A program made the translations under genes and the position numbers. A model generated the notes under the pieces. It worked only from the letters and a program-made list of their open reading frames with translations. It did not search any database and was not told the DNA's origin. Shown here in pieces: positions 53,344 to 62,320 of a stretch of DNA of 64,000 nucleotides. This stretch comes from CAWCOU01 sp963797335 (lineage in GTDB: Bacteria; Pseudomonadota; Gammaproteobacteria; JAURND01). The stretch lies in contig CAWCOU010000006.1 in assembly GCA_963797335.1 (NCBI GenBank), forward strand, positions 682,001 through 746,000, read 5' to 3'. The stretch's first letter is position 1. The number at the start of each line of letters is the position of its first letter.

Positions 53344-56265
53344 TTAAGAGACTATACAACCACTGCCGGGTCTTCTCCCTCCTCTATTTTCCACCTTTTC
53401 CGAATTTTCATAACCACTCTCACTAGTTTCTTTGGCTTTACTATCATCATCAGATCTAGTTGTTGATCGTGATGAGGGGGTGAATAATCTACCAAGTGTC
53501 CCCCATTTTCCCTGAGCTTCAGTTGCAACTTCTGAAGTAGTGGTTGGAGTCGTAGCCGCTGATTCAATATCTTGACCTGTCCCACCAGCTGAATCAACCA
53601 GCACCCCATTTGACCCATTTTTTGTATGATCCACCGGTACAGGTTGATCACGATCTGTGGGTTGCAGAAGTGGCTCTTTTTCCGTTGACTTAGATTTTGT
53701 TGACGAAAAACCACTACGGAAAAATTTAGTCACCTGCCATTCTTCCGATTTAGAATTTTTTGCTTCTTCAACCCTAAGCGCATTTTCTTCCGCTCTTTGG
53801 GCAATTTCCCCTGTTAACTGTCGAAATACTTGAATCAATACGAGTGGGTCGTATTCCTGTCGAGCTTTAAAAAAAGCATTCCATAATTTACCTATATAAT
53901 ATTGATGTTGCTCCCCATCAAGCCCCACTGCTAACTTAGCCCAGTAATGTTTGATTGAATTTTCCAATTCCCCTGCATAGACTGCTCTATCTCCGCGCAC
54001 GACTTGCAGCATCAATGCGATCATGATTAATATTTTTGTCGTCGGATCGGGATTTAATTGATCCCACCCAGTAAGATTGGCTATTAGAGTAGAGGCGCTA
54101 TCGACATAAAAATAATTGGACCCCAACCGCGGAATTCCAGCTAAAATATTTAATAATGTGAGGGCTGTAGGAACACTCCACCACTTATCTTTTTTCTCTT
54201 CAAATAATGCCTTGCCGATCTTGTCCATTAAATCTTTAGATATAAACTGTGTAATCTCATGCATTACTTGTTTTCGATGCTTTCCTAACCCCGGCACCTC
54301 ACTATCCTCTTTTACAAGCTCCATTATCTCTTTGTTCTGACTTTCCTCTTTACTCCAATCAAACTTGTGATTTGCTGATTCAAATATTATTTTTATACTC
54401 GCTTTTGTTTGTTTATCGCCTCGCAATTCATCACAGGCTTCCTTCACAGCAATTGAACTGGTAGCCACAATGACTAAATTACTTGTTTTTACTTTTCTGG
54501 ATATACCCTTAATCACAGCATCATCAGTAGGATTCCCTTTGGGCCAATCCCCTGTTTCAAATGCAGTGTCCAAACTATTCGCATAGCGACCTATCTCTTT
54601 TTTAAATTCCATTATGCTTTGCTCCTCCCAAACATCAGGATGAGCAATCATAGTAATTCTAGGTTTTTCATCTTGCGACTTTTTAGAAATTTTAGGAGTT
54701 TCATGAGCTTCATCCTTCATTTCCTTAATCATTGTCGAAGTTTCATACTTGTATTCTTTAGGTACGCTGCTCTTTATATCATTTTCTTTCGCTATTTTTA
54801 ATGTTCCATTAGTTTTTTCTTCGATTTGTTCTACTTTTTCTTTCTTTTCGGATTTATCTTTTAAAATTTGATTAACCGTTTTTGTCAACCAGGATACATG
54901 TAGACTATTGGCAATAATTGCTGATGGTAGTACTCCAGAGACGAGTGCTTTAGACCAAAAAGGCATGCTTTCCGCGAGATTGTGCCAAATCAACCCAGCT
55001 AATGCGGAACCCTGTATTGCATCAGCTACTGTTGCCCAGCTCGCCATTCGTTTTGCTACATCTTTCCATGTTGAATTTCTTCTAAACTCCAAAAATTCCT
55101 CTTCCGTGATATCATGCCACTTTTCATTGGTATAAGGCTTCATCGCAGGCAAAGATCGCGACATTAAGGACACATATGCTCCAATAAGACCGAAAGTTGC
55201 CGTGGCTATTATCCTAGGTACGTTTTGCTTGTCAATTCCCATACCCCTCGTTGTTAAATCATCTATAATGCCTGCCGTGGCAGCTCCTCGAGCAATCAAG
55301 ACATAGAGGGGCGTTTTATATTTTTCAAAATACAAACTGAAGGGACGTAGGTACCTTTCTATAAATCGTCTGACTTTGTTCCCAAGTTCGGGGGGTAGAT
55401 TTTCAATTTCCTTTTCACATCGTTTTAAAAATTCCTTCTTCTTCTCTTCATTTTTAAAAAAACCAACCACACCATCTGCATGTTTCCCCACATTCGTTTT
55501 ACTAAACATGTAGTAATAAGCAATGCCAAAAATCGCCATTGCAACCATTAATACACCTTGTTCTTCGTTGTTTTTTATTTTAAATATATCATTCATTCCA
55601 TCCAAATCCGCTTGGGCCAAAGCACCCCATCCCACTATAGCAAAGCTCAGGTTTATATAATAAAGAAGAGTTTTTAATTGATAATTTTGTTTAGGAGGTT
55701 TTGGACCCTCATGACGAATGTCATACGTATCCTGCTCCGCATTGACAGAAATCAAATCTAACAGTAAATTAACTGCCGAAGTACCCCAGATAAAGATTTT
55801 GCCAACTGTTCTTGCCCAGGAATCACTTGGCGAGCCAAACACATCTAAGATTGCGGTTAAAGCTTGATTTGCGTTAGTTCCCATAAATATTGAGAAAAAT
55901 GGTTCCAGTGCCAAAGAACCATAGGAAACAAAGTACATGCTTCCTTTCCCTACTTTTTTTGTTCTTTTGCCCCAACCGGATTGTGTCTTCGGAGTAGAAT
56001 CATCCGAATCGTGCTGCAAGAAATCTGCTGAAGATTGAAAGATAGGGTACTGGAGTACGGGTGCTCCGTTTGAATCGAATTCACCGCTGTGAGTGTTAGA
56101 AGAAACAACCATCCCAAAGGTGGAGTCATAAGCATTTATGGAGGAAGCAACTCTTGTTAAACCCTCTGTAGAGGGTGTAGCCATTACACCAGCCAAAGTA
56201 CCCGTACCTTTACCTTTTTTTTCTTTTTGTTTTTTATTATCAGCCACCGTTAATTTCTCCTTCAT
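53344..56265 (-). CDS. Polytopic membrane protein with C-terminal CaaX box
   Basis: This 973-residue protein has a polar N terminus, about six to eight membrane helices split in two blocks (residues ~110-260 and ~310-470, then a further block ~725-790) and a central charged region. A soluble segment starts near RITMIAHPDVWEEQS. The tail is polar, contains EKEPLLQP (an [DE]xxxL[LI]-type sorting motif) and ends GCIVS, a farnesyl-type CaaX box (Cys, Ile, Val, Ser). CaaX boxes are modified only by eukaryotic enzymes, so host delivery is likely. The protein is related to the 780-residue neighbour at 56962. A GTG at 56247 with AAGGAG before it is a possible start. Confidence 0.82.
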   Translation of the reverse strand: MKEKLTVADNKKQKEKKGKGTGTLAGVMATPSTEGLTRVASSINAYDSTFGMVVSSNTHSGEFDSNGAPVLQYPIFQSSADFLQHDSDDSTPKTQSGWGKRTKKVGKGSMYFVSYGSLALEPFFSIFMGTNANQALTAILDVFGSPSDSWARTVGKIFIWGTSAVNLLLDLISVNAEQDTYDIRHEGPKPPKQNYQLKTLLYYINLSFAIVGWGALAQADLDGMNDIFKIKNNEEQGVLMVAMAIFGIAYYYMFSKTNVGKHADGVVGFFKNEEKKKEFLKRCEKEIENLPPELGNKVRRFIERYLRPFSLYFEKYKTPLYVLIARGAATAGIIDDLTTRGMGIDKQNVPRIIATATFGLIGAYVSLMSRSLPAMKPYTNEKWHDITEEEFLEFRRNSTWKDVAKRMASWATVADAIQGSALAGLIWHNLAESMPFWSKALVSGVLPSAIIANSLHVSWLTKTVNQILKDKSEKKEKVEQIEEKTNGTLKIAKENDIKSSVPKEYKYETSTMIKEMKDEAHETPKISKKSQDEKPRITMIAHPDVWEEQSIMEFKKEIGRYANSLDTAFETGDWPKGNPTDDAVIKGISRKVKTSNLVIVATSSIAVKEACDELRGDKQTKASIKIIFESANHKFDWSKEESQNKEIMELVKEDSEVPGLGKHRKQVMHEITQFISKDLMDKIGKALFEEKKDKWWSVPTALTLLNILAGIPRLGSNYFYVDSASTLIANLTGWDQLNPDPTTKILIMIALMLQVVRGDRAVYAGELENSIKHYWAKLAVGLDGEQHQYYIGKLWNAFFKARQEYDPLVLIQVFRQLTGEIAQRAEENALRVEEAKNSKSEEWQVTKFFRSGFSSTKSKSTEKEPLLQPTDRDQPVPVDHTKNGSNGVLVDSAGGTGQDIESAATTPTTTSEVATEAQGKWGTLGRLFTPSSRSTTRSDDDSKAKETSESGYENSEKVENRGGRRPGSGCIVS

Positions 56266-56764
56266 TAAGTTATTATTATGAGTGGGGCAATATTATAGTT
56301 ACAACAATAGTTTTTCTTACTGCAGTTTCGATATGCACCCCATTTTTTTGATTTTCGGATTACATTTTCGAGCACGAATCGCAGCCAAGTACATTATTTA
56401 AGCAAAGATAATTCGATCCAAATCCCCAGGATTTGAATTTTGTTACTGCTATGGAACAAAAATGCGGATACCAAGATAATAGGTCGGGTGAGGAGTACCA
56501 GCCAGAATCACAGGACTTAAGCTAAGCATTCAATTCGTTTTACTCTCGTCAGATTTAACAAATTGAGTGAAAATACTTTATAAATTTTTATTCTTTACTA
56601 ATAATTTTGAGGGAATGGATTTGAATCTTGAAAACAGCGGAGAGTTTACCAAATTTAGGAGGTTAAGTGAAGTGATAATTAAGAAAATGTTAAGTTGTTT
56701 ATCTGGGAGCGCGACAAGGAGTCAAGTATTCAGTATATTATTACTCCTAAAAATCTCATCGCGA

Positions 56765-56889
56765 ATGGTGGGCACGCTTCACTTTGCCCACCCTACCATT
56801 CATTGCCAAAAATAAGGACAAAGCGAAACACACCCCACCCTTAACAGCATCAAATTTTTGTGGTGGGCAAAGCGCAGCGTGCCCACCAC
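56765..56889. repeat. GGTGGGCA palindromic repeats
   Basis: Two hairpin-like units, ATGGTGGGCACGC...TTGCCCACC (56765-56799) and GTGGTGGGCAAAGCGCAGCG... (56860-56889), stand in the 696-base gap between the two membrane-protein genes. A third copy is at 61905-61930. The remaining gap (56266-56760 and 56890-56961) shows no gene I can support. Confidence 0.6.
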
Positions 56890-56961
56890 TGAAGATGCCG
56901 AGACGACGTAACGATATGGTATTCCCCTGACTACCTTTGAGCTGCCTTCAATTCCAGGGGC

Positions 56962-59304
56962 TTATACGGGACTTCTTTCTACCGGACTTCTCCGTTCTTG
57001 CTCTTCATGATCTTCCGTTTCAGAAGATGACGCTTTTTGAAGCCGCACTTTTGTTCTCAATAAACTAGATGGGCGGAAGGAATCTATCGGTTGGAAAAAG
57101 CCATAGGTTTTTTGCAAAAACGATTTTTCATCTTGCTCGGCGAGCACTGCCCATTTGAGATGGTGGTTTTTAACAATGGGTAGCATGCGCTTCCCATGAA
57201 CATATCTTTCTCCTTCCACCATAGGGATGGCTAATGCCAATAAAGCGAGTTGTTCTTGCCAAGGCAGGGTATCTTTACCCAGCACCAATCGAATGGCTTC
57301 CAGACCATACCTTAACAATAAAAAAGCTTTTGCCGCCTGAGCAACAAAATTAACTGTGTTGAAAAATCCCTCGGTAGGTTGCCTTGGCAATAGTCCCCTC
57401 ACCTGCTCTACTAAAGCAGAAGGTGATTGATTTTCTTCAATATAGCGGAGTGTAGCTTTCACTTCTGCCTGCAGTGTTTCCATGTTTTCCGATGGCAGTA
57501 GCATAAAGATTCTGTCATCTTTCCTCTGTCGATATTCTTTGTGCAGTTCCTTAGAAGCATTGACAACAATGATAGCTTTATGACGAAATCTTCTATCTCG
57601 CAAATCTTGTATGCAATTTAATTGACGTTGCTCAAGGGATCTAGCTTCAACCTCATTATTTTCAGCTGGCTGTGTACTGCATCTAATCGCATGCTTAGCT
57701 TTTGGAGCCTTTTCTTTTAGAGATGCTTTAACTTCCGAATCGATTTTGTCACTTAAAAACACTTTATCTTCTATTTTTTTCTTTATATCACCAATAAGCT
57801 TGTTTATAAATGACCATTGCTCCTCTTTTATATTATCAAACAAAAATAAAATGACTGATTTTTTAGGTTGTCTAGGAGAAGGTGGCAGATCAATTGAAGC
57901 CATACTCCCTTTTCCTCTTTTACCGTCTCCCGCACTCGTGGTAGACATTCCCGAAAAGGGGGATGCATAAGGGTTAACGCTATTTTGATTCCTGGGGGAT
58001 TGCTGGGCGTCTTTTGCTTTATCCGCTAAACATTGTTCCCGTAATAACACATAATAATGCGTGTAAATACTGCTTAGTTCAATAATTGCTCCGGGTAGCA
58101 AGGCCTTCACCAGTCTTACCAGCTCACTGCCCTTGCTGTGCTGATAGATCAAACCTGTCATTGCAGCTGATTGCAATGAAGACAAGGCGGTTTCTCCTAC
58201 AAATTGCAGTTTGGGCAGCTTGGTTTTTCTTAATTTCTCTTCGCTAATTTGATCAAATTCGGAATTAAAATTTCGAGAGTAAATCGGTAGAAATTTACTA
58301 AATACCATCAGATAACAACCTAAAGATGCCATGGCTAATGCACATTTGGTGACATCTGACTGGTAATCTCCTTCAATTTGGTGAATGTTATTTATTAAGG
58401 TGGGAATCTCATTCGCATTCAGCGCATTCGTTAAAAATTTAAACAGGCTAATATTACCAATTTTATTGAGCGTATCTATTATTAATGGCAGTTGATATAA
58501 CTCTGGCCTTGTAAAATTTCCTTCTCTTATGTCTATCAAAAAAGAATAAAAACTATGCGCATGTTTTTCAATATTGGGTCCCATATACATAAAGTAAAAA
58601 GAGACATCAACCAACCAGTTTAGCATGGTAAAACCCGCCAATCCGGGAAGCGATGGGTTCCAGTTATCTGAAAAATTGGACAAGATGGCGAAGCTGCCCA
58701 GCGAGAAATTGATGCCAGCCATCAATTGATTAAATCGTAAAAAAGAGACTTGAGGCCAAGTTTGCTCTTCTTCCTTTGAATCGACCGGTTGATGTGGCTG
58801 TTGATCAATGGGATTGGCTAAGAACAACGTTTGTAGGCCACTGGCGGCAGCCATGGCGGCGGCTAAACCTTTATTAAGTGGCGATAAATTAGCGCTTATT
58901 TCTAAGGATTTGCCTAGCTTTAGGATGTTTTCATATAGCACATTATACAAAAATACCCCGGTGGTTAAGCTTTTTAAACCCAGAATCATCGTGCCACCGA
59001 TCAATTTTATTCTTCGACGAGTGGCTGGGGAGATACATCGATAACTTGGGAGCTTTTCCTCTGCTACTTCCTCAATATCAGTAAAATTTTGCGTTGAGCC
59101 TGAAAAAGTTATGCTGTCAGTGCTGGAATTCTGAATGCTATTGAAGGATGAATTAATAGATCCTGAATTCGGCAAGTTAGCTTCACTACCTTCTCGATTC
59201 ATTCCACTAATTGTGAAAAGTACTGATGGTTTAGGGGAGGATGAACTTACTGGGGATACAAGCGGCTCCCTTAAATGGGATGGAATTCTTTTTAAATCTG
59301 TCAT
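56962..59304 (-). CDS. Polytopic membrane protein, paralog of the CaaX protein
   Basis: This 780-residue protein has a Ser-rich N terminus, hydrophobic blocks near residues 105-260 and 330-440, a Ser-rich charged linker, a soluble segment (SVILFLFDNIKEEQW) and a final hydrophobic pair. Several stretches line up in order with the CaaX protein: MTGLIYQH and LALAGLIWHN, LLPGAII and VLPSAII, VEGERYVHGKRMLP and VRGDRAVYAGELEN, KTYGFF and KLWNAFF. It lacks a CaaX box and ends RRSPVERSPV after an acidic run. The pair looks like an ancient duplication. No known domain is recognised; effector status is inferred. Confidence 0.8.
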   Translation of the reverse strand: MTDLKRIPSHLREPLVSPVSSSSPKPSVLFTISGMNREGSEANLPNSGSINSSFNSIQNSSTDSITFSGSTQNFTDIEEVAEEKLPSYRCISPATRRRIKLIGGTMILGLKSLTTGVFLYNVLYENILKLGKSLEISANLSPLNKGLAAAMAAASGLQTLFLANPIDQQPHQPVDSKEEEQTWPQVSFLRFNQLMAGINFSLGSFAILSNFSDNWNPSLPGLAGFTMLNWLVDVSFYFMYMGPNIEKHAHSFYSFLIDIREGNFTRPELYQLPLIIDTLNKIGNISLFKFLTNALNANEIPTLINNIHQIEGDYQSDVTKCALAMASLGCYLMVFSKFLPIYSRNFNSEFDQISEEKLRKTKLPKLQFVGETALSSLQSAAMTGLIYQHSKGSELVRLVKALLPGAIIELSSIYTHYYVLLREQCLADKAKDAQQSPRNQNSVNPYASPFSGMSTTSAGDGKRGKGSMASIDLPPSPRQPKKSVILFLFDNIKEEQWSFINKLIGDIKKKIEDKVFLSDKIDSEVKASLKEKAPKAKHAIRCSTQPAENNEVEARSLEQRQLNCIQDLRDRRFRHKAIIVVNASKELHKEYRQRKDDRIFMLLPSENMETLQAEVKATLRYIEENQSPSALVEQVRGLLPRQPTEGFFNTVNFVAQAAKAFLLLRYGLEAIRLVLGKDTLPWQEQLALLALAIPMVEGERYVHGKRMLPIVKNHHLKWAVLAEQDEKSFLQKTYGFFQPIDSFRPSSLLRTKVRLQKASSSETEDHEEQERRSPVERSPV

Positions 59305-59386
59305 CGACTATACTCCTCTCTTATCTTATTTTCTTCTCTACACTATTCCCTCATTCACCCTCTTCCTTAAAACTTGATTCAGCATT

Positions 59387-59406
59387 CCCTGGGAGCGCCC
59401 CCAGGG
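59387..59406. repeat. Short CCCTGGG palindrome
   Basis: CCCTGGG and CCCAGGG arms pair around AGCGCC, a small member of the CCCCTGGGAGC family, between the recG end and the start of the membrane-protein gene. Confidence 0.5.
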
Positions 59407-59419
59407 ATGAAATGGCAGT

Positions 59420-61522
59420 TCATACCTGTGCGTATTGTTCTTTCTGCGCAATCCAACGCTCGATCAATAACCCTACCTGCTCCGGGTATTTTTTTAATAA
59501 TAGTGTGCTTGCTTTTTGAACGGAAGGCAACAATTGTTGATCGCGAACTACATCTGCTATGCGTAATTGCAACAAACCCGTTTGGCGAGTGCCTAAGACA
59601 TCGCCGGGTCCGCGCAGTTGCAAATCTTTTTCGGCAATCACAAATCCGTCACTGCTATCTTTTAACACCGACAATCGTTGTTTGGCGGAATAGGATAAGG
59701 GCAGCTGATACAGCAACACACAATGGCTGAGTTCGTGGCCGCGGCCGATTCGGCCGCGTAATTGATGCAGTTGTGAAAGGCCTAAGCGTTCTGGATTTTC
59801 GATGACCATTAAGGTGGCGTTGGGCACATCGACACCGACTTCAATCACCGTGGTCGCTATTAATAAGTCGATATTGCCAGCTCGAAACGCCTGCATGATT
59901 TGATCTTTTTCCGCCGGTTTGAGTCGGCCATGAATTAAACCCAACCGTAATTCGGGTAATGCCGCCATTAATAACGCGGCTGTCGCTTCCGCGGCCTGGC
60001 ATTGCAGGACTTCCGATTCCGTAATTAGCGTGCATACCCAATATGCTTGTCGCCCGGCTCGACACGCCGCAAAAATGCGGGCGATTACTTCTTCTCGACG
60101 AGTGTTGGCGATGGATACCGTGATCGGTGCTTTTCTTCCTGGCGGTAATTCATCGATGACGGAATAATCTAACTCGGTGTACGCGGTCATCGCCAGCGTG
60201 CGTGGGATAGGTGTGGCGGTCATAATCAGTTGGTGCGGTAAATACGGTTGCCGACCTTTTTCCCACAGTGCTAATCGTTGTTGTACGCCAAAACGATGCT
60301 GTTCGTCAATAATCACTAAGCCTAAACGAGCGAATTGCACATCTTGTTGAAACAATGCGTGAGTGCCCACCACTAGTTGCGCACTGCCATCGGCAATGGC
60401 CGCCAGTGCAGTTCGCCGCTCACTTGCTTTTAAGCGGCTGGCTAAAAACGCCACGGATATATTTAATGGTTCAAACCAACGTCGAAAACTTGCGAAATGT
60501 TGTTCTGCTAATAATTCGGTGGGTGTCATCACGGCCACTTGGTAACCACTGATGACCGTTTGGAATGCTGCCATGGCTGCTACCACGGTTTTGCCAGAAC
60601 CGACGTCGCCTTGCACTAAGCGCAGCATCGGTTTATTTTGACTTAGGTCAGCGTGGATTTCTTGCATCACCCGTTGTTGTGCAGATGTTAATGTGAATGG
60701 CAGTTGCTGAAGAAAGCGATTTAGGTCAGATGGTGTGGTCGCCATGATCGGCGCTTGGCGTTGTTGAAATCGGATGCGTAATTGAATTCGGCTCAAGTGA
60801 TGAGCGAGTAGTTCTTCGAATGCCAGTCGTTGTTGGGTGGGATGTTTGCCGGTCATGAGTTGGGCTTTATCCGCTTCTGGCGGTGGTCTGTGGACGTAAG
60901 TAATGGCGTGAATTAATTCCGGTAAAGTAAAGGTGTGGCGCACTTCTTCTGGCAAGTAGTCGATGACATTGCCCATGCGTTGCAATAGCGTTAGGGCTTG
61001 ATCGGTGAGGCGTCGAAAACCGGTTTGTTGGATTCCTTCGGTGCTGGGGTAAATGGGGGTGAGGTTTTCTTCCACCGGCATGGGTTGGTTTTCATCGATG
61101 AAACGATATTCTGGATGCACCATCTCAAAACCATCGCGGCCGTGGCGCACTTCGCCGAAACAGCGTAGGGATTTTTTTTCTCGCATTAGCGATTGCCATT
61201 GCGATTGGTTGAAGTGGAAAAAACGCAGCGTGATAGTGCCGCTGTTGTCGTTTAGCTGGCAAAGTAAACTGCGACGACGGGCTTGGCGGATGGTGACGTC
61301 GGTGACCTGGCCTGTTATCACGACATGATCACCAGCTCGAACGGAACCGATGGGTATGCAACGGGTGCGGTCTTGGTAACGGGAAGGTAGGTGGAAGAGT
61401 AAATCTTGCACGGTGTTAATGCCGAGTTTTTGCAAGTAGGTAGACATTTGCGCACCGACGCCTCGCAGCTCGGTGCAAGGTAAGTTTGCTAAATTTGGCA
61501 ATTTAGTTTTCACAGTTGTCAT
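59420..61522 (-). CDS. recG: ATP-dependent DNA helicase RecG
   Basis: This helicase of about 700 residues processes stalled forks and Holliday junctions. The N-terminal wedge/OB region (residues ~60-160) is followed by the SF2 helicase core with Walker A LVQGDVGSGKTVVAAMAA, DEQH in VIIDEQHRFGVQQR, TATPIPRTLAMT, and the C-terminal domain with VIENPERLGLSQLHQLRGRIGRG and the LQLRGPGDVLGTRQTG segment. All are typical of RecG. The ATG at 61522 is used; a TTG three codons upstream is unlikely. Linkage to spoT is common in gammaproteobacteria. Confidence 0.96.
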   Translation of the reverse strand: MTTVKTKLPNLANLPCTELRGVGAQMSTYLQKLGINTVQDLLFHLPSRYQDRTRCIPIGSVRAGDHVVITGQVTDVTIRQARRRSLLCQLNDNSGTITLRFFHFNQSQWQSLMREKKSLRCFGEVRHGRDGFEMVHPEYRFIDENQPMPVEENLTPIYPSTEGIQQTGFRRLTDQALTLLQRMGNVIDYLPEEVRHTFTLPELIHAITYVHRPPPEADKAQLMTGKHPTQQRLAFEELLAHHLSRIQLRIRFQQRQAPIMATTPSDLNRFLQQLPFTLTSAQQRVMQEIHADLSQNKPMLRLVQGDVGSGKTVVAAMAAFQTVISGYQVAVMTPTELLAEQHFASFRRWFEPLNISVAFLASRLKASERRTALAAIADGSAQLVVGTHALFQQDVQFARLGLVIIDEQHRFGVQQRLALWEKGRQPYLPHQLIMTATPIPRTLAMTAYTELDYSVIDELPPGRKAPITVSIANTRREEVIARIFAACRAGRQAYWVCTLITESEVLQCQAAEATAALLMAALPELRLGLIHGRLKPAEKDQIMQAFRAGNIDLLIATTVIEVGVDVPNATLMVIENPERLGLSQLHQLRGRIGRGHELSHCVLLYQLPLSYSAKQRLSVLKDSSDGFVIAEKDLQLRGPGDVLGTRQTGLLQLRIADVVRDQQLLPSVQKASTLLLKKYPEQVGLLIERWIAQKEQYAQV

Positions 61523-61673
61523 TAACGGCAAATCCTGGAAGCGCGGGCTGGCCGCCTGCTGTTCGCTCGCAATTCACGAGATCGCTGCTTCATTAGGGCT
61601 TTGTTCATTTCCCAACCCTAGGGTATGCACACATCTTTTTTAGTCAACTATGAGTAGGCACTGGATTAACGAT

Positions 61674-61861
61674 TAGCACTGTAAACCCCCTCTCCCGCGC
61701 GAGGAGTTTGGACAAAAGCTGCAAACCTATTCGCGGGAGAGGGTTAGGGGAGAGGGTAAAGTCTCGCGCTATCCATTCGCCCTCTCCCCAACCCTCTCCC
61801 GCGAACACGTTCAGAGCCTTTATTCAAGCCCCTCGCGCGGGAGAGGGGGCTTACAGTGCTA
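61674..61861. repeat. Nested inverted-repeat element (CTCTCCCGC family)
   Basis: Outer arms of about 30 bases (AGCACTGTAA plus CCCCCTCTCCCGCGCGAGG and its complement) enclose a second pair of arms GCGGGAGAGGGTTAGGGGAG and its complement (about 61730-61804). The result is a long self-complementary, MITE-like block with no gene. It fills the 408-base gap between recG and ridA with a further GTGGGCA palindrome at 61905-61930. Confidence 0.72.
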
Positions 61862-61939
61862 CCATCTAATCTAATACTCACTCACAGTTGATCGAAAAAG
61901 TAAGGGTGGGCAAAGCGCAGCGTGCCCACCATTGTGGCT

Positions 61940-62317
61940 CTATAAACATAGGATCGCGTCAATCTCCACTTGTGTGTCTTTGGGTAAGGAGGCGACGCCG
62001 ATTACGGCACGAGCGGGGTAGGGCTCGGTAAATAAATCGCTCATCACTTGGTTGATAATCGGAAAATGTGCGAAATCGCGTATATAAATGGTCAATTTCA
62101 CGATGCTTTCTAAACTGCCTCCGGCGGCTCGAGCTACTGCGGCGATATTGGCAAAAATTTGTTGGATTTGTGTTTTGATATCACCGGTGACTAAATCTTG
62201 GGTTTTAGGGTCTAGGGGGATTTGCCCGGAGAGATAAACCGTATTACCCACTTTGACCGCTTGAGAATAAGTACCAATCGCTTGGGGGGCTTCATTGGTT
62301 TGAATCACTTGTTTCAT
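61940..62317 (-). CDS. ridA: RidA/YjgF family enamine/imine deaminase
   Basis: This 125-residue member of the RidA family hydrolyses reactive 2-aminoacrylate and other imines formed by PLP enzymes. The opening QTNEAPQAIGTYSQAVKVGN, the catalytic Arg segment (EPYPARAVIGVASLP) and the C-terminal VEIDAI are diagnostic. It lies three bases after the end of spoT on the same strand and is probably co-transcribed. Confidence 0.95.
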   Translation of the reverse strand: MKQVIQTNEAPQAIGTYSQAVKVGNTVYLSGQIPLDPKTQDLVTGDIKTQIQQIFANIAAVARAAGGSLESIVKLTIYIRDFAHFPIINQVMSDLFTEPYPARAVIGVASLPKDTQVEIDAILCL

Positions 62318-62320
62318 AAA

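Noticed and set aside
53352..53714. Open minus-strand frame inside the tail of the CaaX-protein gene
   Set aside because: It overlaps the Ser/Glu-rich tail in another frame and lacks start signals; it is a by-product of composition.
56567..56815. A possible 82-residue gene starting GTG after the CaaX-protein promoter region
   Set aside because: It runs into the GGTGGGCA palindrome, has no ribosome site and no recognisable protein character.
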